Shown here: in pieces, positions 21,311 to 30,027 of the stretch
How positions within the stretch are numbered: position 1 is the first letter of the stretch
Layout: each line of letters starts with the position of its first letter
Origin: Serratia symbiotica
GTDB lineage: Bacteria > Pseudomonadota > Gammaproteobacteria > Enterobacterales > Enterobacteriaceae
Reading direction: 5' to 3'
Assembly (NCBI RefSeq): GCF_000821185.2
Contig: NZ_CP050855.1
Location: 1,550,001 to 1,614,000 of the forward strand
DNA length: 64,000 bases
Program-made: the position numbers and the translations under genes
Notes under the pieces: generated by a model
Database searches by the model: none
What the model was told of the DNA's origin: nothing
The model's input: the letters and a program-made list of their open reading frames with translations, nothing else

Positions 21311-23029
21311 TTACCCAAGACTTGCAACTTTATGTTTAAGAGTCGATTCAAGCCCCTCACGGAAACGCACCTGTATCATTTTTCTTGCATCTGATAAAGT
21401 CTTATCACCCTCACGGAAAGAAGATATTTCTTCTTCAAGGATATTAATCAGAACATCAACACTACATGATGGATATTTACTAATCATATAAACTAAATAA
21501 TAAATTTTTTGTTCCATAAAAAAAATATCTGGTCTATTATAATATGCTGCAATTGATTTTTTATATCTATTAATAATTTCAAGTGATTCAGAAATATCAA
21601 AGCCATTCAAGAAAAGATCATCATAATATTTGCTAAAAATATATTGTTTGTGATTTGATGATTTATCCGGTTCTCCTTTTTTAATCGCTAACAAAAGCTG
21701 ACCAAATTTCTCCATTGTGATTTGATAATTGTAATTTTTATCACTATCGCCTATATCGCCACTCTTTCTAGAATAGAGAATATCATAATTTGACAAATAA
21801 TTTTCAATATCTATTTGTTCAGAGCTTAAAGATTTTAGATCGGCTGTCGATATTGAATTTTGGCTATTAGTATATTCTGCAATCTTATTTATTGTATTAT
21901 CATTACCGCTAGAAGAGAAAATCCTCACAAGAATTTCACATTCATTCAGAATATCAGATATATTCTTTTCCGACTCTTTATTAAAATCATGGATAGTTCG
22001 TAAAGTTTGCCCACCATTCAAAACCTGAAAATCATTTATCCTCATCTTTTGCTTTCTATTACCATTGATACCTTCAGAATGAATTTCTTTAGCTACCATT
22101 GTAATTCCATTGTTATACATGAATAACTTTGACGGACTATTACTTAGCGTTTTTTTTATGTTTACATTATATTTTGAGTTCATGACAAAACCACGAACAT
22201 TATCAAATAAAACACCATAATCCAATTCGGTTTTTGATAAAGGATTTATATCTTCAATATTATAATCATCCCTTAAAGAAGAATTTTTAGAAGTAATTCT
22301 TATTAATTCACTGGCTTTCATTCTTACAATATAAGATTTTGAAGATGACAGATCATGTTCAACATAGGGCATAATACAATTAGAATCGAAAAGTATTGAT
22401 GCACATATTGGTTCTGGCCTTAAAGACATCATATCTGAAATATAATCTAATGATATTGACTTCACTTCGAGATCATATATATCTCTTAACCTATCCAAGT
22501 GAGCATCGTTTAACCGTATGTTATTACTCTCATTACTTACCGAATAAAAAGTTATTCTCCATATATTATTTCCATTTAATAACTCTATGATTCTCTCTAA
22601 CGAATCCTTCACCTTTCCATTAACACCAGACAGATTTTCAGTTTCAATTGCGTTAAAATACTTTGAACTTATGAAAGGATCATTAATAGCTTGCGTAGAT
22701 GTTGCGCTGAACTTTTCTCTATATTTGAAGTTAAAGAGATTTATTTCTTGGTTTTCGTCATCAAACAAGACAGCATCAATGCCAAGATCATCATGCCCCA
22801 CACCATAAACAATATCATTGAAATCAGAATCTATAATACATTGTGAAAGATCAACGATATCTTTTCCTCTACCAAAAGATTCTAAAATAAAAAGATAGAA
22901 TCCAATCCTACGCTTATCGATTACCTTTTCTTCTGGCAATGTTTTTTTAATGGGAATCGTTTTTGTAAGAAGATTATAATACCTCTCACACTTAACATTC
23001 AAATTTTTGAACGTATTCAACCCTGCCAT
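21311..23029 (-). CDS. AIPR-family protein (abortive infection phage resistance)
   Basis: About 572 residues. The diagnostic AIPR features are YGVLFDNVRGFVMNSKYNVN, LFMYNNGITMVAKEI and the central FQVLNGGQTLRTI. The N-terminal part includes DDLGIDAVLFDDENQEINLFNFKYR, which resembles a PD-(D/E)xK nuclease core. Proteins of this family are annotated as phage-resistance factors, and some act as nucleases with modification partners. I chose ATG 23029 (MAGLNTFKNLN) after AAAGGTGATAG. No modification gene adjoins it, so it may work alone. Confidence 0.88.
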   Translation of the reverse strand: MAGLNTFKNLNVKCERYYNLLTKTIPIKKTLPEEKVIDKRRIGFYLFILESFGRGKDIVDLSQCIIDSDFNDIVYGVGHDDLGIDAVLFDDENQEINLFNFKYREKFSATSTQAINDPFISSKYFNAIETENLSGVNGKVKDSLERIIELLNGNNIWRITFYSVSNESNNIRLNDAHLDRLRDIYDLEVKSISLDYISDMMSLRPEPICASILFDSNCIMPYVEHDLSSSKSYIVRMKASELIRITSKNSSLRDDYNIEDINPLSKTELDYGVLFDNVRGFVMNSKYNVNIKKTLSNSPSKLFMYNNGITMVAKEIHSEGINGNRKQKMRINDFQVLNGGQTLRTIHDFNKESEKNISDILNECEILVRIFSSSGNDNTINKIAEYTNSQNSISTADLKSLSSEQIDIENYLSNYDILYSRKSGDIGDSDKNYNYQITMEKFGQLLLAIKKGEPDKSSNHKQYIFSKYYDDLFLNGFDISESLEIINRYKKSIAAYYNRPDIFFMEQKIYYLVYMISKYPSCSVDVLINILEEEISSFREGDKTLSDARKMIQVRFREGLESTLKHKVASLG

Positions 23030-23237
23030 CTCTATCACCTTTACTCTTGAATAATTGAGTTAATTATACACCTAAAATCAAGAATAACAAATAATACACA
23101 ACTGGGCATTCCATGTTAATGGTAGAAAAAATATCAAAATGGAAGTATTAAAACATAGCCCAGAAGTTTAGTTGAAAAAGGTAGTAGTCAAATGCACGAT
23201 AGCAGAGCCTCTGCCATCAATTAAATATTCAATATAC

Positions 23238-23813
23238 TTATCGAATCAATCCATGATCCATTTTAATCACCTTCCATGCCATATTACCGTTATTATGGGT
23301 GTTGAATAACCTATCTCCAATGTCATAAACGACACCAGTTATATTGACTTTCTGCCCTTTTCTGTATTTCAGAATATCTTCATCCTGACCTACATAGTAA
23401 GACAATAATACAGCCCCACCGCAGTAGTTGGTATCAGGCGTCTGGAAGATGATGGCGTAAGTTTTATGGTCTCTCTGCGCACCTAGGTACTTCATTGTAT
23501 CATAGGCTTCCTGCGCTTCTAACACAGTGGCATTGCTGATGCTGACTTTCTTGCCAATCCAGTTCTTTTTACCCGCCATAGCGTTGGATTCATAATCACG
23601 ACAAATAACGTCTAAGCCGTTAACGGTGTTCACAGGAAGATTATCAGAGGCAAGAGTTGCGCTCTTGCTGGTTGATGAACTTAAAACCCCACTCAGAGAA
23701 GATAAAGAAGAGTTGATAGACTCCCCTACTTTCCCTGTTGCGTCAGACAACTGTTGACAACCTGCGAGCGTAAAAGCGGCAGATGCTAATAAAGCCGTGA
23801 TCGTTTTTTTCAT
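23238..23813 (-). CDS. Lipoprotein with predicted OB-fold (tRNA_anti-like)
   Basis: 191 residues. The N-terminus MKKTITALLASAAFTLAGCQQ has a lipobox with Cys19, followed by a Ser-rich linker (about 30-55). The C-terminal 120 residues (KKVSISNATVLEAQEAYDTM, ...GQKVNITGVVYDIGDRLFN) look like the OB-fold tRNA_anti-like domain of exported enterobacterial proteins. Role unknown. The last gene before it in the same direction is the zinc-ribbon membrane protein at 23911. Confidence 0.72.
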   Translation of the reverse strand: MKKTITALLASAAFTLAGCQQLSDATGKVGESINSSLSSLSGVLSSSTSKSATLASDNLPVNTVNGLDVICRDYESNAMAGKKNWIGKKVSISNATVLEAQEAYDTMKYLGAQRDHKTYAIIFQTPDTNYCGGAVLLSYYVGQDEDILKYRKGQKVNITGVVYDIGDRLFNTHNNGNMAWKVIKMDHGLIR

Positions 23814-23837
23814 TTTAAATAACCTACAAAGGATTAT

Positions 23838-23879
23838 AAAAAACTCACTGCCCTGAACTTGTCATTCAGAACAGTGAGT
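23838..23879 (-). terminator. Rho-independent terminator of the zinc-ribbon gene
   Basis: On the minus strand an 8-bp stem ACTCACTG/CAGTGAGT with further pairing inside (TTCTGAA/TTCAGGG) is followed by TTTTTT. It ends transcription from 24195 leftwards. Confidence 0.8.
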
Positions 23880-23910
23880 AGTGTTGGTTTCTTTGATGTC
23901 GGCAAAGCCA

Positions 23911-24195
23911 TTAACGTGCGGTCGGACGAATCCAGCTGACTTTATCTTTGGTTTTGAATTTCAGAATCAGCAAAGGGCCAAGCATTAACGCGAGCAAAGT
24001 AATCACCATTACCGGCGTGGATTTGGTGAGATAGGCCATGACAAATCCCGCAGGAATGCCAATAATCGTTCCAACGACTACCAGCCCCTTCATAGTCTGC
24101 TGGCTGACATAACCTTTTACTCTTTCCGCACCACATCCCCTGCACACTGACACATGCTCCTGCACTTCTGTACCACAAAACGGACATTCAGACAT
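23911..24195 (-). CDS. Zinc-ribbon membrane protein
   Basis: 94 residues. The N-terminal ribbon CPFCGTEVQEHVSVCRGCG holds two CxxC pairs; two hydrophobic segments follow (GLVVVGTIIGIPAGFVMAYL and VMVITLLALMLGPLLILKF). Function unknown. Similar small ribbon-plus-membrane proteins are frequent on plasmids. Confidence 0.7.
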   Translation of the reverse strand: MSECPFCGTEVQEHVSVCRGCGAERVKGYVSQQTMKGLVVVGTIIGIPAGFVMAYLTKSTPVMVITLLALMLGPLLILKFKTKDKVSWIRPTAR

Positions 24196-24259
24196 GCTCT
24201 TTTCCTCGCCAGATTAACTCTAAGTAATTGATATAATTGATCTGAACAAAGGGCCTGTC

Positions 24260-24420
24260 ATATCGTTTTTATCGATCAAACCCACAGCATATGATAGATA
24301 TAGACTATCAAAACAAACATATCGATCGATAGATACAATTAATTACCGATCGATAAGAGCCCATTAATCGTCAATAACTATCAATATTTAAATATTGATC
24401 GATATTACAGATCAATAAAT
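24260..24420. other. AT-rich region with repeated ATCGAT palindromes
   Basis: The box GATCGAT or its complement recurs at 24271, 24321-24330, 24348-24354 and 24397-24403, with a further palindrome AATATTTAAATATT nearby. It lies upstream of the zinc-ribbon gene and may bind a regulator or belong to an old origin. Confidence 0.45.
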
Positions 24421-24811
24421 TAATGAAATGCGAGACTAATTGACTGTTTTGCACTCCGGTCTGGCAGCTATTCACTTAACAAGCCAGCTTCTGAAAAGGT
24501 ACTTGACTCATAACGCGTACCATTCGTCAGCGGTGGACTGATTGAAGCTGTGTGGGATCGCCACAGGCGCACTTGTGGTGACTACTATCGGTGCATCCTG
24601 TCTCGACATTGGTTTGCTGTTTGTCGAAGCCGGTATGGCGGTGGGTACTTTACTGGCGAACTGGCAACCAAGGCCAGGGACAGCATTACGGCTGTCGTAA
24701 CCGCCTATATTGAGATATTGCCCCCGTTTTGCATAATGTGTTCATGGACGACAGACCTCCGGCCATTGTCACTGACAGCATGGTGAAATGCACTAAGGAC
24801 AATGCCACTTA
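24421..24811. other. No gene; possible coding remnant
   Basis: The plus strand from about 24548 reads LCGIATGALVVTTIGASCLD and then IGLLFVEAGMAVGTLLANWQ before a stop, giving a hydrophobic glycine-rich stretch that looks like part of a lost membrane or PAAR-type effector protein. It has no start and no recognisable family. Confidence 0.3.
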
Positions 24812-24944
24812 GAGCCTATCTCAATAGGCGATAAAACCGGGGCTTAAAATAGTAAGTTTTAATGCTCCGGTCCATGTAATCCGGTGATCTTTCCGCAACC
24901 AGAACACCAGGTGGAACCAGCATCCATTACCCTGGGATAGGCTC
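24812..24944. mobile_element. MITE-like element
   Basis: A 133-bp non-coding segment bounded by perfect terminal inverted repeats GAGCCTATC / GATAGGCTC and flanked by a TTA direct repeat (24809-24811 and 24945-24947). The ends resemble those of IS5-group elements. It has no coding capacity, so it would need a transposase in trans. Confidence 0.65.
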
Positions 24945-25032
24945 TTAGCAGATGGCCGAATACTCCTCACTTATGTTTATAAACGGCCTGTCAGATGACC
25001 ATAAATGGCAAATGTAGCGATGTTAGATGCAG

Positions 25033-25587
25033 CTATTTAATTTTTCTGCTTACCATCTTGGTTTGCTTCGATTCCGTTAAAATATAGGATTTAACAAATG
25101 ACAGACGATCACCATTGAACATAAAATCAGGATTAATGAAGTAATAATTCTGGATCATAGTTTCAGCGATGAAACTCTTTTCTACAAGTTCTTTCATACC
25201 TTTAAAATAAGTTGTTCTGGATATTTTAATAATCGTTTTATCTACAATATCATACGACATTAAAATTGTGTCGGTGTCCTTTTGCTCCTGCATTGCTCTG
25301 TACAATATTTCGAAAACCTTTGTCCCTGCCGAGGATAATTCAGTAATCGCTCTGACGCCATTAACATAAAGTTTTAAAAATTGTGTTTTATCCACTTCTT
25401 GGTATTGAAAAAAACCAGCCCCACCTAAATATTCTCCTGTGTTCTCATTAACAACCATAAGTCTGTCTTTCCCTGTTGATATTCTTTTTACTCCTCCTTT
25501 TGTATTGTTGCTCGCAGACATTATAAATGGGTTTTTCACATGGCGTTGTAATCCTCTTCTTGATTTATTCGTTATCTCCTGTGACAT
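25033..25587 (-). CDS. repL: RepL-family plasmid replication protein (element 1)
   Basis: 184 residues. The winged-helix region ISRTTYFKGMKELVEKSFIAETMIQNYYFINPDFMFNGDRLSFVK matches the RepL replication-protein pattern, with a preceding DKTQFLKLYVNGVRAITELSSAGTKVFEIL block. The ATG at 25587 follows AAAGGAA. A broken homologue lies at 47731-48501. Candidate iterons are upstream at 25649-25800. An intact plasmid initiator inside a chromosomal element suggests that the excised circle can replicate. Confidence 0.8.
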   Translation of the reverse strand: MSQEITNKSRRGLQRHVKNPFIMSASNNTKGGVKRISTGKDRLMVVNENTGEYLGGAGFFQYQEVDKTQFLKLYVNGVRAITELSSAGTKVFEILYRAMQEQKDTDTILMSYDIVDKTIIKISRTTYFKGMKELVEKSFIAETMIQNYYFINPDFMFNGDRLSFVKSYILTESKQTKMVSRKIK

Positions 25588-26303
25588 TTTATTTTCCTTT
25601 TATTATTGTTATTATATTTTTAATTAACACATTTATTTTAATAGTCAACACTTAAAGTCCATTTATTTTTAAATAAATAGCATTTCAAGTATCAAAGACT
25701 GACACTTGAAGTATCAAAATATTATTTAAAAATGAACTCACAGAGTTTAAATGAGAATAATAATCGATTATAGTCCCCAAACCACGGACTTAAAGTCCCC
25801 GGATCGCGAACTCTGTTTTAAGCTATATCTGGTCTGAGGGCAGTTTCCTTCTTCATTATTAATATATAGCGAAGCGTCAGATGATCGTCATTGCTTTTTA
25901 TGAGGTAAAAATACCTTATGATCTTCGTTCATTTTATGTAACCTTATACGGATTTTATTCCGCGTCAGTAGGTTTTATTTTTTATTTAAAGAACCTACGC
26001 AACTTTTAGGTTGCGTCATTGGGTTCAAAGGATTTGATCAGTATTCTTCTTTAACTAAAACACACATAGTCCCTGACTCATGCTTTTTTGCCTTTTGAGG
26101 GGGCAACCAGCAGGTCAGGACGTAACTATTATTTTTTTATTAGTTTTTCTTTGCAGCATATTCGCCTGCTCATATGCTGCTTTAAAATCAAAACCTTTGT
26201 TAAGGAAGCTTTCTTGTTTTTGCTTCCTACTGTCAGCAAAACCGCTATGCGCTCACGCGCACTGACGACTTAAAAAACATAGATTTTATGTCAAAACTAT
26301 TTT
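25588..26303. other. Candidate origin DNA upstream of repL
   Basis: AT-rich. Two 17-bp repeats of the form CAYTTSAAGTATCAAAR start 22 bp apart (25681 and 25703); weaker relatives with CTTAAAGTCC occur at 25649 and 25787. A palindromic GAACC-ACGCAAC...GTTGCGT-GGTTC sits at about 25989-26026. No gene is evident. Confidence 0.5.
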
Positions 26304-26372
26304 CTTCATCGCGTGAAGATTTCTCTTCATTTTAATGGTGAAAAATGAAGTAAATCACTTCATCAGGTGAAG
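26304..26372. repeat. Cluster of CTTCA/TGAAG inverted repeats
   Basis: Three nested inverted repeats lie side by side: CTTCATCGCGTGAAG (26304-26318), CTTCAT...ATGAAG (26325-26350) and CTTCATCAGGTGAAG (26358-26372). This looks like protein-binding sites of an origin or promoter between the two divergent initiator genes. Confidence 0.6.
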
Positions 26373-26633
26373 AAAATCTGCTTTAAAATTTAAATCCTAA
26401 GGGCGAGAGCCAAGGTTTTAGCGATTGAGCGCGTTAGCTCAATCAAGACCAACCATTTATCCAAGATTTTTAATTTTCGCGTAGTGTGAGCAAGCGAACA
26501 TGTAGCTATGTAAAACGTTATTGCTAAAATATTCAGCCTATACAGGCATTGCTGGTTGCCCCTAAAAGGCAAAGAAGCAAATGCTCTGTTGTTGTCTTCT
26601 GTTATTTATAAAAGAAGATCTTCAACTACCATG

Positions 26634-26669
26634 AACCCCACAGGCACAACCTTATGTTGTGCAGGGGTT
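26634..26669. terminator. Long hairpin between initiator genes
   Basis: AACCCC-CACAAC...GTTGTG-GGGGTT with a small central loop; the plus strand follows with TTAAT. It could stop transcription or form part of a replication-control RNA. A 17-bp palindrome TGAGATTTAAAATCTCA follows at 26759-26775. Confidence 0.5.
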
Positions 26670-26861
26670 TAATAACATAATTAAGAAAAAGGGTTTCATT
26701 AATAAAAAGTGGCGGGACGTCCAGCTTGAGTAAACATTTTCCAGTCGAAACCGATTGGTGAGATTTAAAATCTCACATGGTTGTAATCCCTTTACTTTAT
26801 TAATAATATTAAATATATTACCGGACGAATTTGTCATTATATTCATAAAGTTACAGAAAAA

Positions 26862-26949
26862 AGGTTATGTTGAAGCATAACCTGGGTTATAAAATTACAT
26901 AACTACGGTTATGTTTAAAGATAACCATAGTTATGCTTAAATATAACGT
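26862..26949. repeat. Four tandem 22-bp iterons
   Basis: Four units start at 26862, 26884, 26906 and 26928, exactly 22 bp apart. Each contains GGTTATG (or a one-base variant), an 8-base spacer and ATAACC (variants ATAACT, ATAACG), so each unit is itself an inverted repeat. The array ends 141 bp before the gene at 27091 and is followed by a palindrome around AACGTTAATAACGTT. This is the layout of an iteron-controlled plasmid origin. Confidence 0.8.
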
Positions 26950-27090
26950 TAATAACGTTGCGTTATTAACTGACATTCTGGACGACCGTCCACTTATATT
27001 AAACTTTTTCCATTTATTTTTGACTTTTTTATTAACATTAGTGTTAAATGCATTAATAGCAAAACAAATATAATAATAAAGGATAAAAAC

Positions 27091-27825
27091 ATGCAGAATA
27101 TAAACTTTAAAATAATTGAGCGAATGACACCGGAGCAGTTACAGGACTACATTGATAAAAACCACTTCTCTGATACACAAGCGCTTAAAATATACCAGCA
27201 CCATAACAAAAACCATAAAAACGAAATGCGCTATATAGCCAGAAAAGAAGGCATAAGATCTATTACAAAAGGCATTGACTATGTTCATATTTTTACTAAA
27301 AACTTCGAGGAACTCGCTAATATGGATATATCCAGCAACGAGCTAAAAGTAATAGCTAAGATTCTTAATAAAATGGAGTTTGGTAACTGCTTTCACGTTT
27401 CACAGGCAAAGCTATGCAAAGAACTAAATATCAAGAAATCCAACATGTCTATTATTTTCAAAAAGCTCAAAAGCAAATCGATAATCATTGACAAAGACGG
27501 CGATCTTTTTATGAACTCAAATATATTTCTAAAAGGCCAGTACCACACAATTAACGAAAAACAGCGTCCTAACGTTCAAAAAGCGCAACTATTCAATGTT
27601 GCCGACAATCCAATGTTCCAGAATGTTTACTCTTACCACTCAGAGAACGATATTAATGAGAGCCTGTCAGAAACAGAAAATTTCGCTTCTCAGGATCAAG
27701 ATGAATCAACCAAACCAGTTTTAATCCCTCCTCCAGAAAAACCAGAGGATAACGGCACAGAAGAAGATAACGTGTTTTATATGAAGGACTGGGATCTCCC
27801 CGACTTCCAGTTACCGCCTACATAA
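27091..27825 (+). CDS. Probable iteron-associated replication initiator (winged-helix)
   Basis: 244 residues. The central section (ISSNELKVIAKILNKMEFGNCFHVSQAKLCKELNIKKSNMSIIFKKLKSKSIIIDKDGDLFMNSNIFLKGQ) is a winged-helix DNA-binding domain like that of RepL-type proteins, ending in the typical beta-wing. The last 70 residues are acidic and Pro-rich. Its start follows AAAGGAT. The 22-bp iterons directly upstream support the role of initiator. It is divergent from repL at 25033, so the element may hold two replicons or the remains of a cointegrate. Confidence 0.65.
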   Translation: MQNINFKIIERMTPEQLQDYIDKNHFSDTQALKIYQHHNKNHKNEMRYIARKEGIRSITKGIDYVHIFTKNFEELANMDISSNELKVIAKILNKMEFGNCFHVSQAKLCKELNIKKSNMSIIFKKLKSKSIIIDKDGDLFMNSNIFLKGQYHTINEKQRPNVQKAQLFNVADNPMFQNVYSYHSENDINESLSETENFASQDQDESTKPVLIPPPEKPEDNGTEEDNVFYMKDWDLPDFQLPPT

Positions 27826-27842
27826 CTATAAGGAAAACCATA

Positions 27843-28217
27843 ATGCTAAAAAATGAAACAAATATAATACTTAACATCCATAACGACGAGGACGGCATAG
27901 TCAGCGTTATCGAAAAATCACTGATTCGCTATTACTCCGTTAATGGCTTCCACCATGACCAGTTCGAGGATAATTATCTGAACTACCTCAGAATGCTTTT
28001 CACCGGGCATCAGTTCTATTTTCTGGATAAAGAAAAATTATTGTCATACAAAGATCAGATTTTCAGCACTGTCATGTCAATAGTCCGGGACGATCTTTTA
28101 GAGAACGTCGAACCAGTGGAGCTTTACCAATCCTGCCAGTGGCAACCAGAAGCGGTGGAAATGGTTCTGGCTGAGCTTTTTAATAACAGGCTACTCTTAT
28201 CCATAATCAGCCACTGA
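27843..28217 (+). CDS. Hypothetical protein downstream of initiator
   Basis: 124 residues, acidic and probably helical (IVSVIEKSLIRYYSV, NYLNYLRMLFTGHQFYF, AVEMVLAELFNNRLLLS). The start lies 17 bp past the preceding stop and is preceded by AAGGAAA, so both genes probably form one message. No family recognised; a copy-control or partition accessory role is possible from position only. Confidence 0.65.
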   Translation: MLKNETNIILNIHNDEDGIVSVIEKSLIRYYSVNGFHHDQFEDNYLNYLRMLFTGHQFYFLDKEKLLSYKDQIFSTVMSIVRDDLLENVEPVELYQSCQWQPEAVEMVLAELFNNRLLLSIISH

Positions 28218-28396
28218 CGCGCTACGTAGCAGCCACACCCACGCCCAGATTGGCTATTGGGTCCGTGATGAGCGAAAAACGGAAGTTGATACATAAGCAA
28301 GACTTAAACAATATGTACAACCACTATCTCAGAAATTCAAACTCAACGTTTAAAGCAAACGCTGAGTTCTTTTACATGAATTTAGTACTATTTAAT

Positions 28397-28729
28397 CTAA
28401 ACATCTAATCTAAAATGAGTTATTTCATCATCATTTAAATATGACATTATTTTTAAGATATGAGATATAGTTGAACTGATTTTTTCCGTTCTATCGATAG
28501 AGGTGAATTTTATTAACAATCTTGAGAAACCAAGAAGAAATTCATTTTTCTTATTATTAAGTGAAATTCTTGATATTTTTTCACCTGCACCATCGAATCC
28601 CTCAGGGATGAGTGATTCTTCATCAGTTACTTTGTCAAGGCAATCTATTGCCAAGATATCATTCCATAACTCCTTGCTAACACTTACCGAGTCTTGATAT
28701 TCAAAGCCTTTGTAGAAATCGAGATCCAT
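28397..28729 (-). CDS. Hypothetical protein, last gene of AAA operon
   Basis: 110 residues (MDLDFYKGFEYQDSVSVSKE...), all-helical by composition, no family recognised. I chose ATG 28729, nine bases after GGAGG; a TTG at 28738 is the alternative. GGAGG lies at the end of the preceding gene, so translation is coupled. It may be a partner or substrate of the AAA ATPase at 29182. Confidence 0.65.
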   Translation of the reverse strand: MDLDFYKGFEYQDSVSVSKELWNDILAIDCLDKVTDEESLIPEGFDGAGEKISRISLNNKKNEFLLGFSRLLIKFTSIDRTEKISSTISHILKIMSYLNDDEITHFRLDV

Positions 28730-28730
28730 A

Positions 28731-28946
28731 TTATTCAACCTCCGAGTCTGTGTCTAAATCTGCTGCATCTACATTTTCAAAATAGATGATTTCATTTTCT
28801 TCAAAAATTTTCTTCGCACCAGGTTGAATGTCATGTCCTGAGACAACCACCTTAGCTCCTTGTTTTACTATTTTTCGTGCAGTAGTTGTACCAACACCAT
28901 CCCTATGAACTTTTACTTCAATAAAATCATCCTGATCATCAGACAT
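28731..28946 (-). CDS. Small acidic protein of AAA operon
   Basis: 71 residues. A short core EVKVHRDGVGTTTARKIVKQGAKVVVSGHDIQPGAKKIF contains a small beta-rich motif and ends in a very acidic tail (ENVDAADLDTDSEVE). It starts behind AGGAGA. No family recognised. Small size with an acidic end could suit an adaptor or a modifier-like protein, but no diglycine end is present. Confidence 0.65.
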   Translation of the reverse strand: MSDDQDDFIEVKVHRDGVGTTTARKIVKQGAKVVVSGHDIQPGAKKIFEENEIIYFENVDAADLDTDSEVE

Positions 28947-28958
28947 TATTTCTCCTAA

Positions 28959-29168
28959 TTATTTATTTTGTAGTTTTAAATCAATGAGATGAATTAATTT
29001 ACTGAGGTCTTTTTTATTGACTCGAATATCACCTCGTTCATCATTACCTTCAGTAGCCTCTATATCTAGTCCATTTTTTTTTCCAAGATTTTCTATTGCA
29101 TCAACAAGATCTTCATGCTTAATTGTTGATTCAGCAGCTTTACGAGCTGCGCTTATTTTTTTCACCAT
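28959..29168 (-). CDS. Small helical protein of AAA operon
   Basis: 69 residues from ATG 29168 (MVKKISAARKAAESTIKHED...). A Lys/Ala-rich helix is followed by LVDAIENLGKKNGLDIEA and KKDLSKLIHLIDLKLQNK. The longer frame from 29216 overlaps the AAA gene and is less likely. The start lies 13 bp past the AAA stop. No family recognised. Confidence 0.6.
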   Translation of the reverse strand: MVKKISAARKAAESTIKHEDLVDAIENLGKKNGLDIEATEGNDERGDIRVNKKDLSKLIHLIDLKLQNK

Positions 29169-29181
29169 TATAATATCCCAT

Positions 29182-30027
29182 CTATAAGCAGCTGAGTGAC
29201 GCTTTACTGTTTTCAAATCCGATATTTGAAGATTCTGTTAGTTCGAATCTTAGAGCTATCGTTTCGAATGAAATTTCATTGCCAGCTATTTTATCTAAAA
29301 AAACACTCTGCATAATGAGATATACGTCATAATTTGTTAGTTTTTTTTGGTTCATTTTTTCATATAAAGAAAAATAGTCAAAATCATCTGCCATACCCAA
29401 ATCTGATATTATGGGTTTAAGCCACATCTCAAATTCGGATATTGTGATGTTATTTTCTATTGAGAATTTGAGTGAAAACCTACGTTTTACAGCCGTATCA
29501 ATCATTGAGTACATATTTGTCGTTACTGTTATAATAGGAGGGTATTTATAATTCATTGACTCAATTTCATCAATCTCTTTAATAAAGGTGTTAACTAAGC
29601 GTTTTACACCAGAAGACTCATTTGAAATATATCTTGAGCATAAGACTGAATCTACATCATCAAAATGAACAAATATTTTAATTTCCGCCAATGCTAAACT
29701 ATCCAGATGCTTAAAAAACTCATTCAAGTTTTTCGAAGACATGCCAAGATCTTTATCTAACAATAGCTCCAAGCTTATGTAAAAATACTTGAACCCTTCC
29801 CCACTCAGGCGTTTTGCTATATTTTTCAATAATGTTGTTTTACCAGTCCCAGGTGAGCCATGAAGTAATATAGTTGGATTGAAATTATATATCCCTCTCT
29901 TTATAACCCAATCATCAGACCATATTAAATTACAAAATTTAAATATTTTTTGAGATTCATCACTTACCCCAAATAATTTAACTGGTTTATAACTATCGAT
30001 TTCATATTCTGTAAAAAAATTTCTCAT
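29182..30027 (-). CDS. AAA+ ATPase of uncharacterised four-gene operon
   Basis: 281 residues from ATG 30027, preceded by AAAGGA. AAA+ core: Walker A LLHGSPGTGKTTLL, Walker B IFVHFDDVDS, a sensor-like VTTNMYSM and the arginine-finger region DTAVKRRFSLKF. It resembles the small single-ring AAA proteins of the CDC48/BCS1 type without an extra catalytic domain. First gene of an operon with three small proteins that I cannot name. Location in a defence-rich mobile element suggests anti-phage function; this is inference. Confidence 0.78.
   Translation of the reverse strand: MRNFFTEYEIDSYKPVKLFGVSDESQKIFKFCNLIWSDDWVIKRGIYNFNPTILLHGSPGTGKTTLLKNIAKRLSGEGFKYFYISLELLLDKDLGMSSKNLNEFFKHLDSLALAEIKIFVHFDDVDSVLCSRYISNESSGVKRLVNTFIKEIDEIESMNYKYPPIITVTTNMYSMIDTAVKRRFSLKFSIENNITISEFEMWLKPIISDLGMADDFDYFSLYEKMNQKKLTNYDVYLIMQSVFLDKIAGNEISFETIALRFELTESSNIGFENSKASLSCL

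Noticed and set aside
24550..24786. 78-codon plus-strand frame
   Set aside because: Composition is not protein-like; another frame of the same DNA looks more like a real remnant, and neither has a good start.
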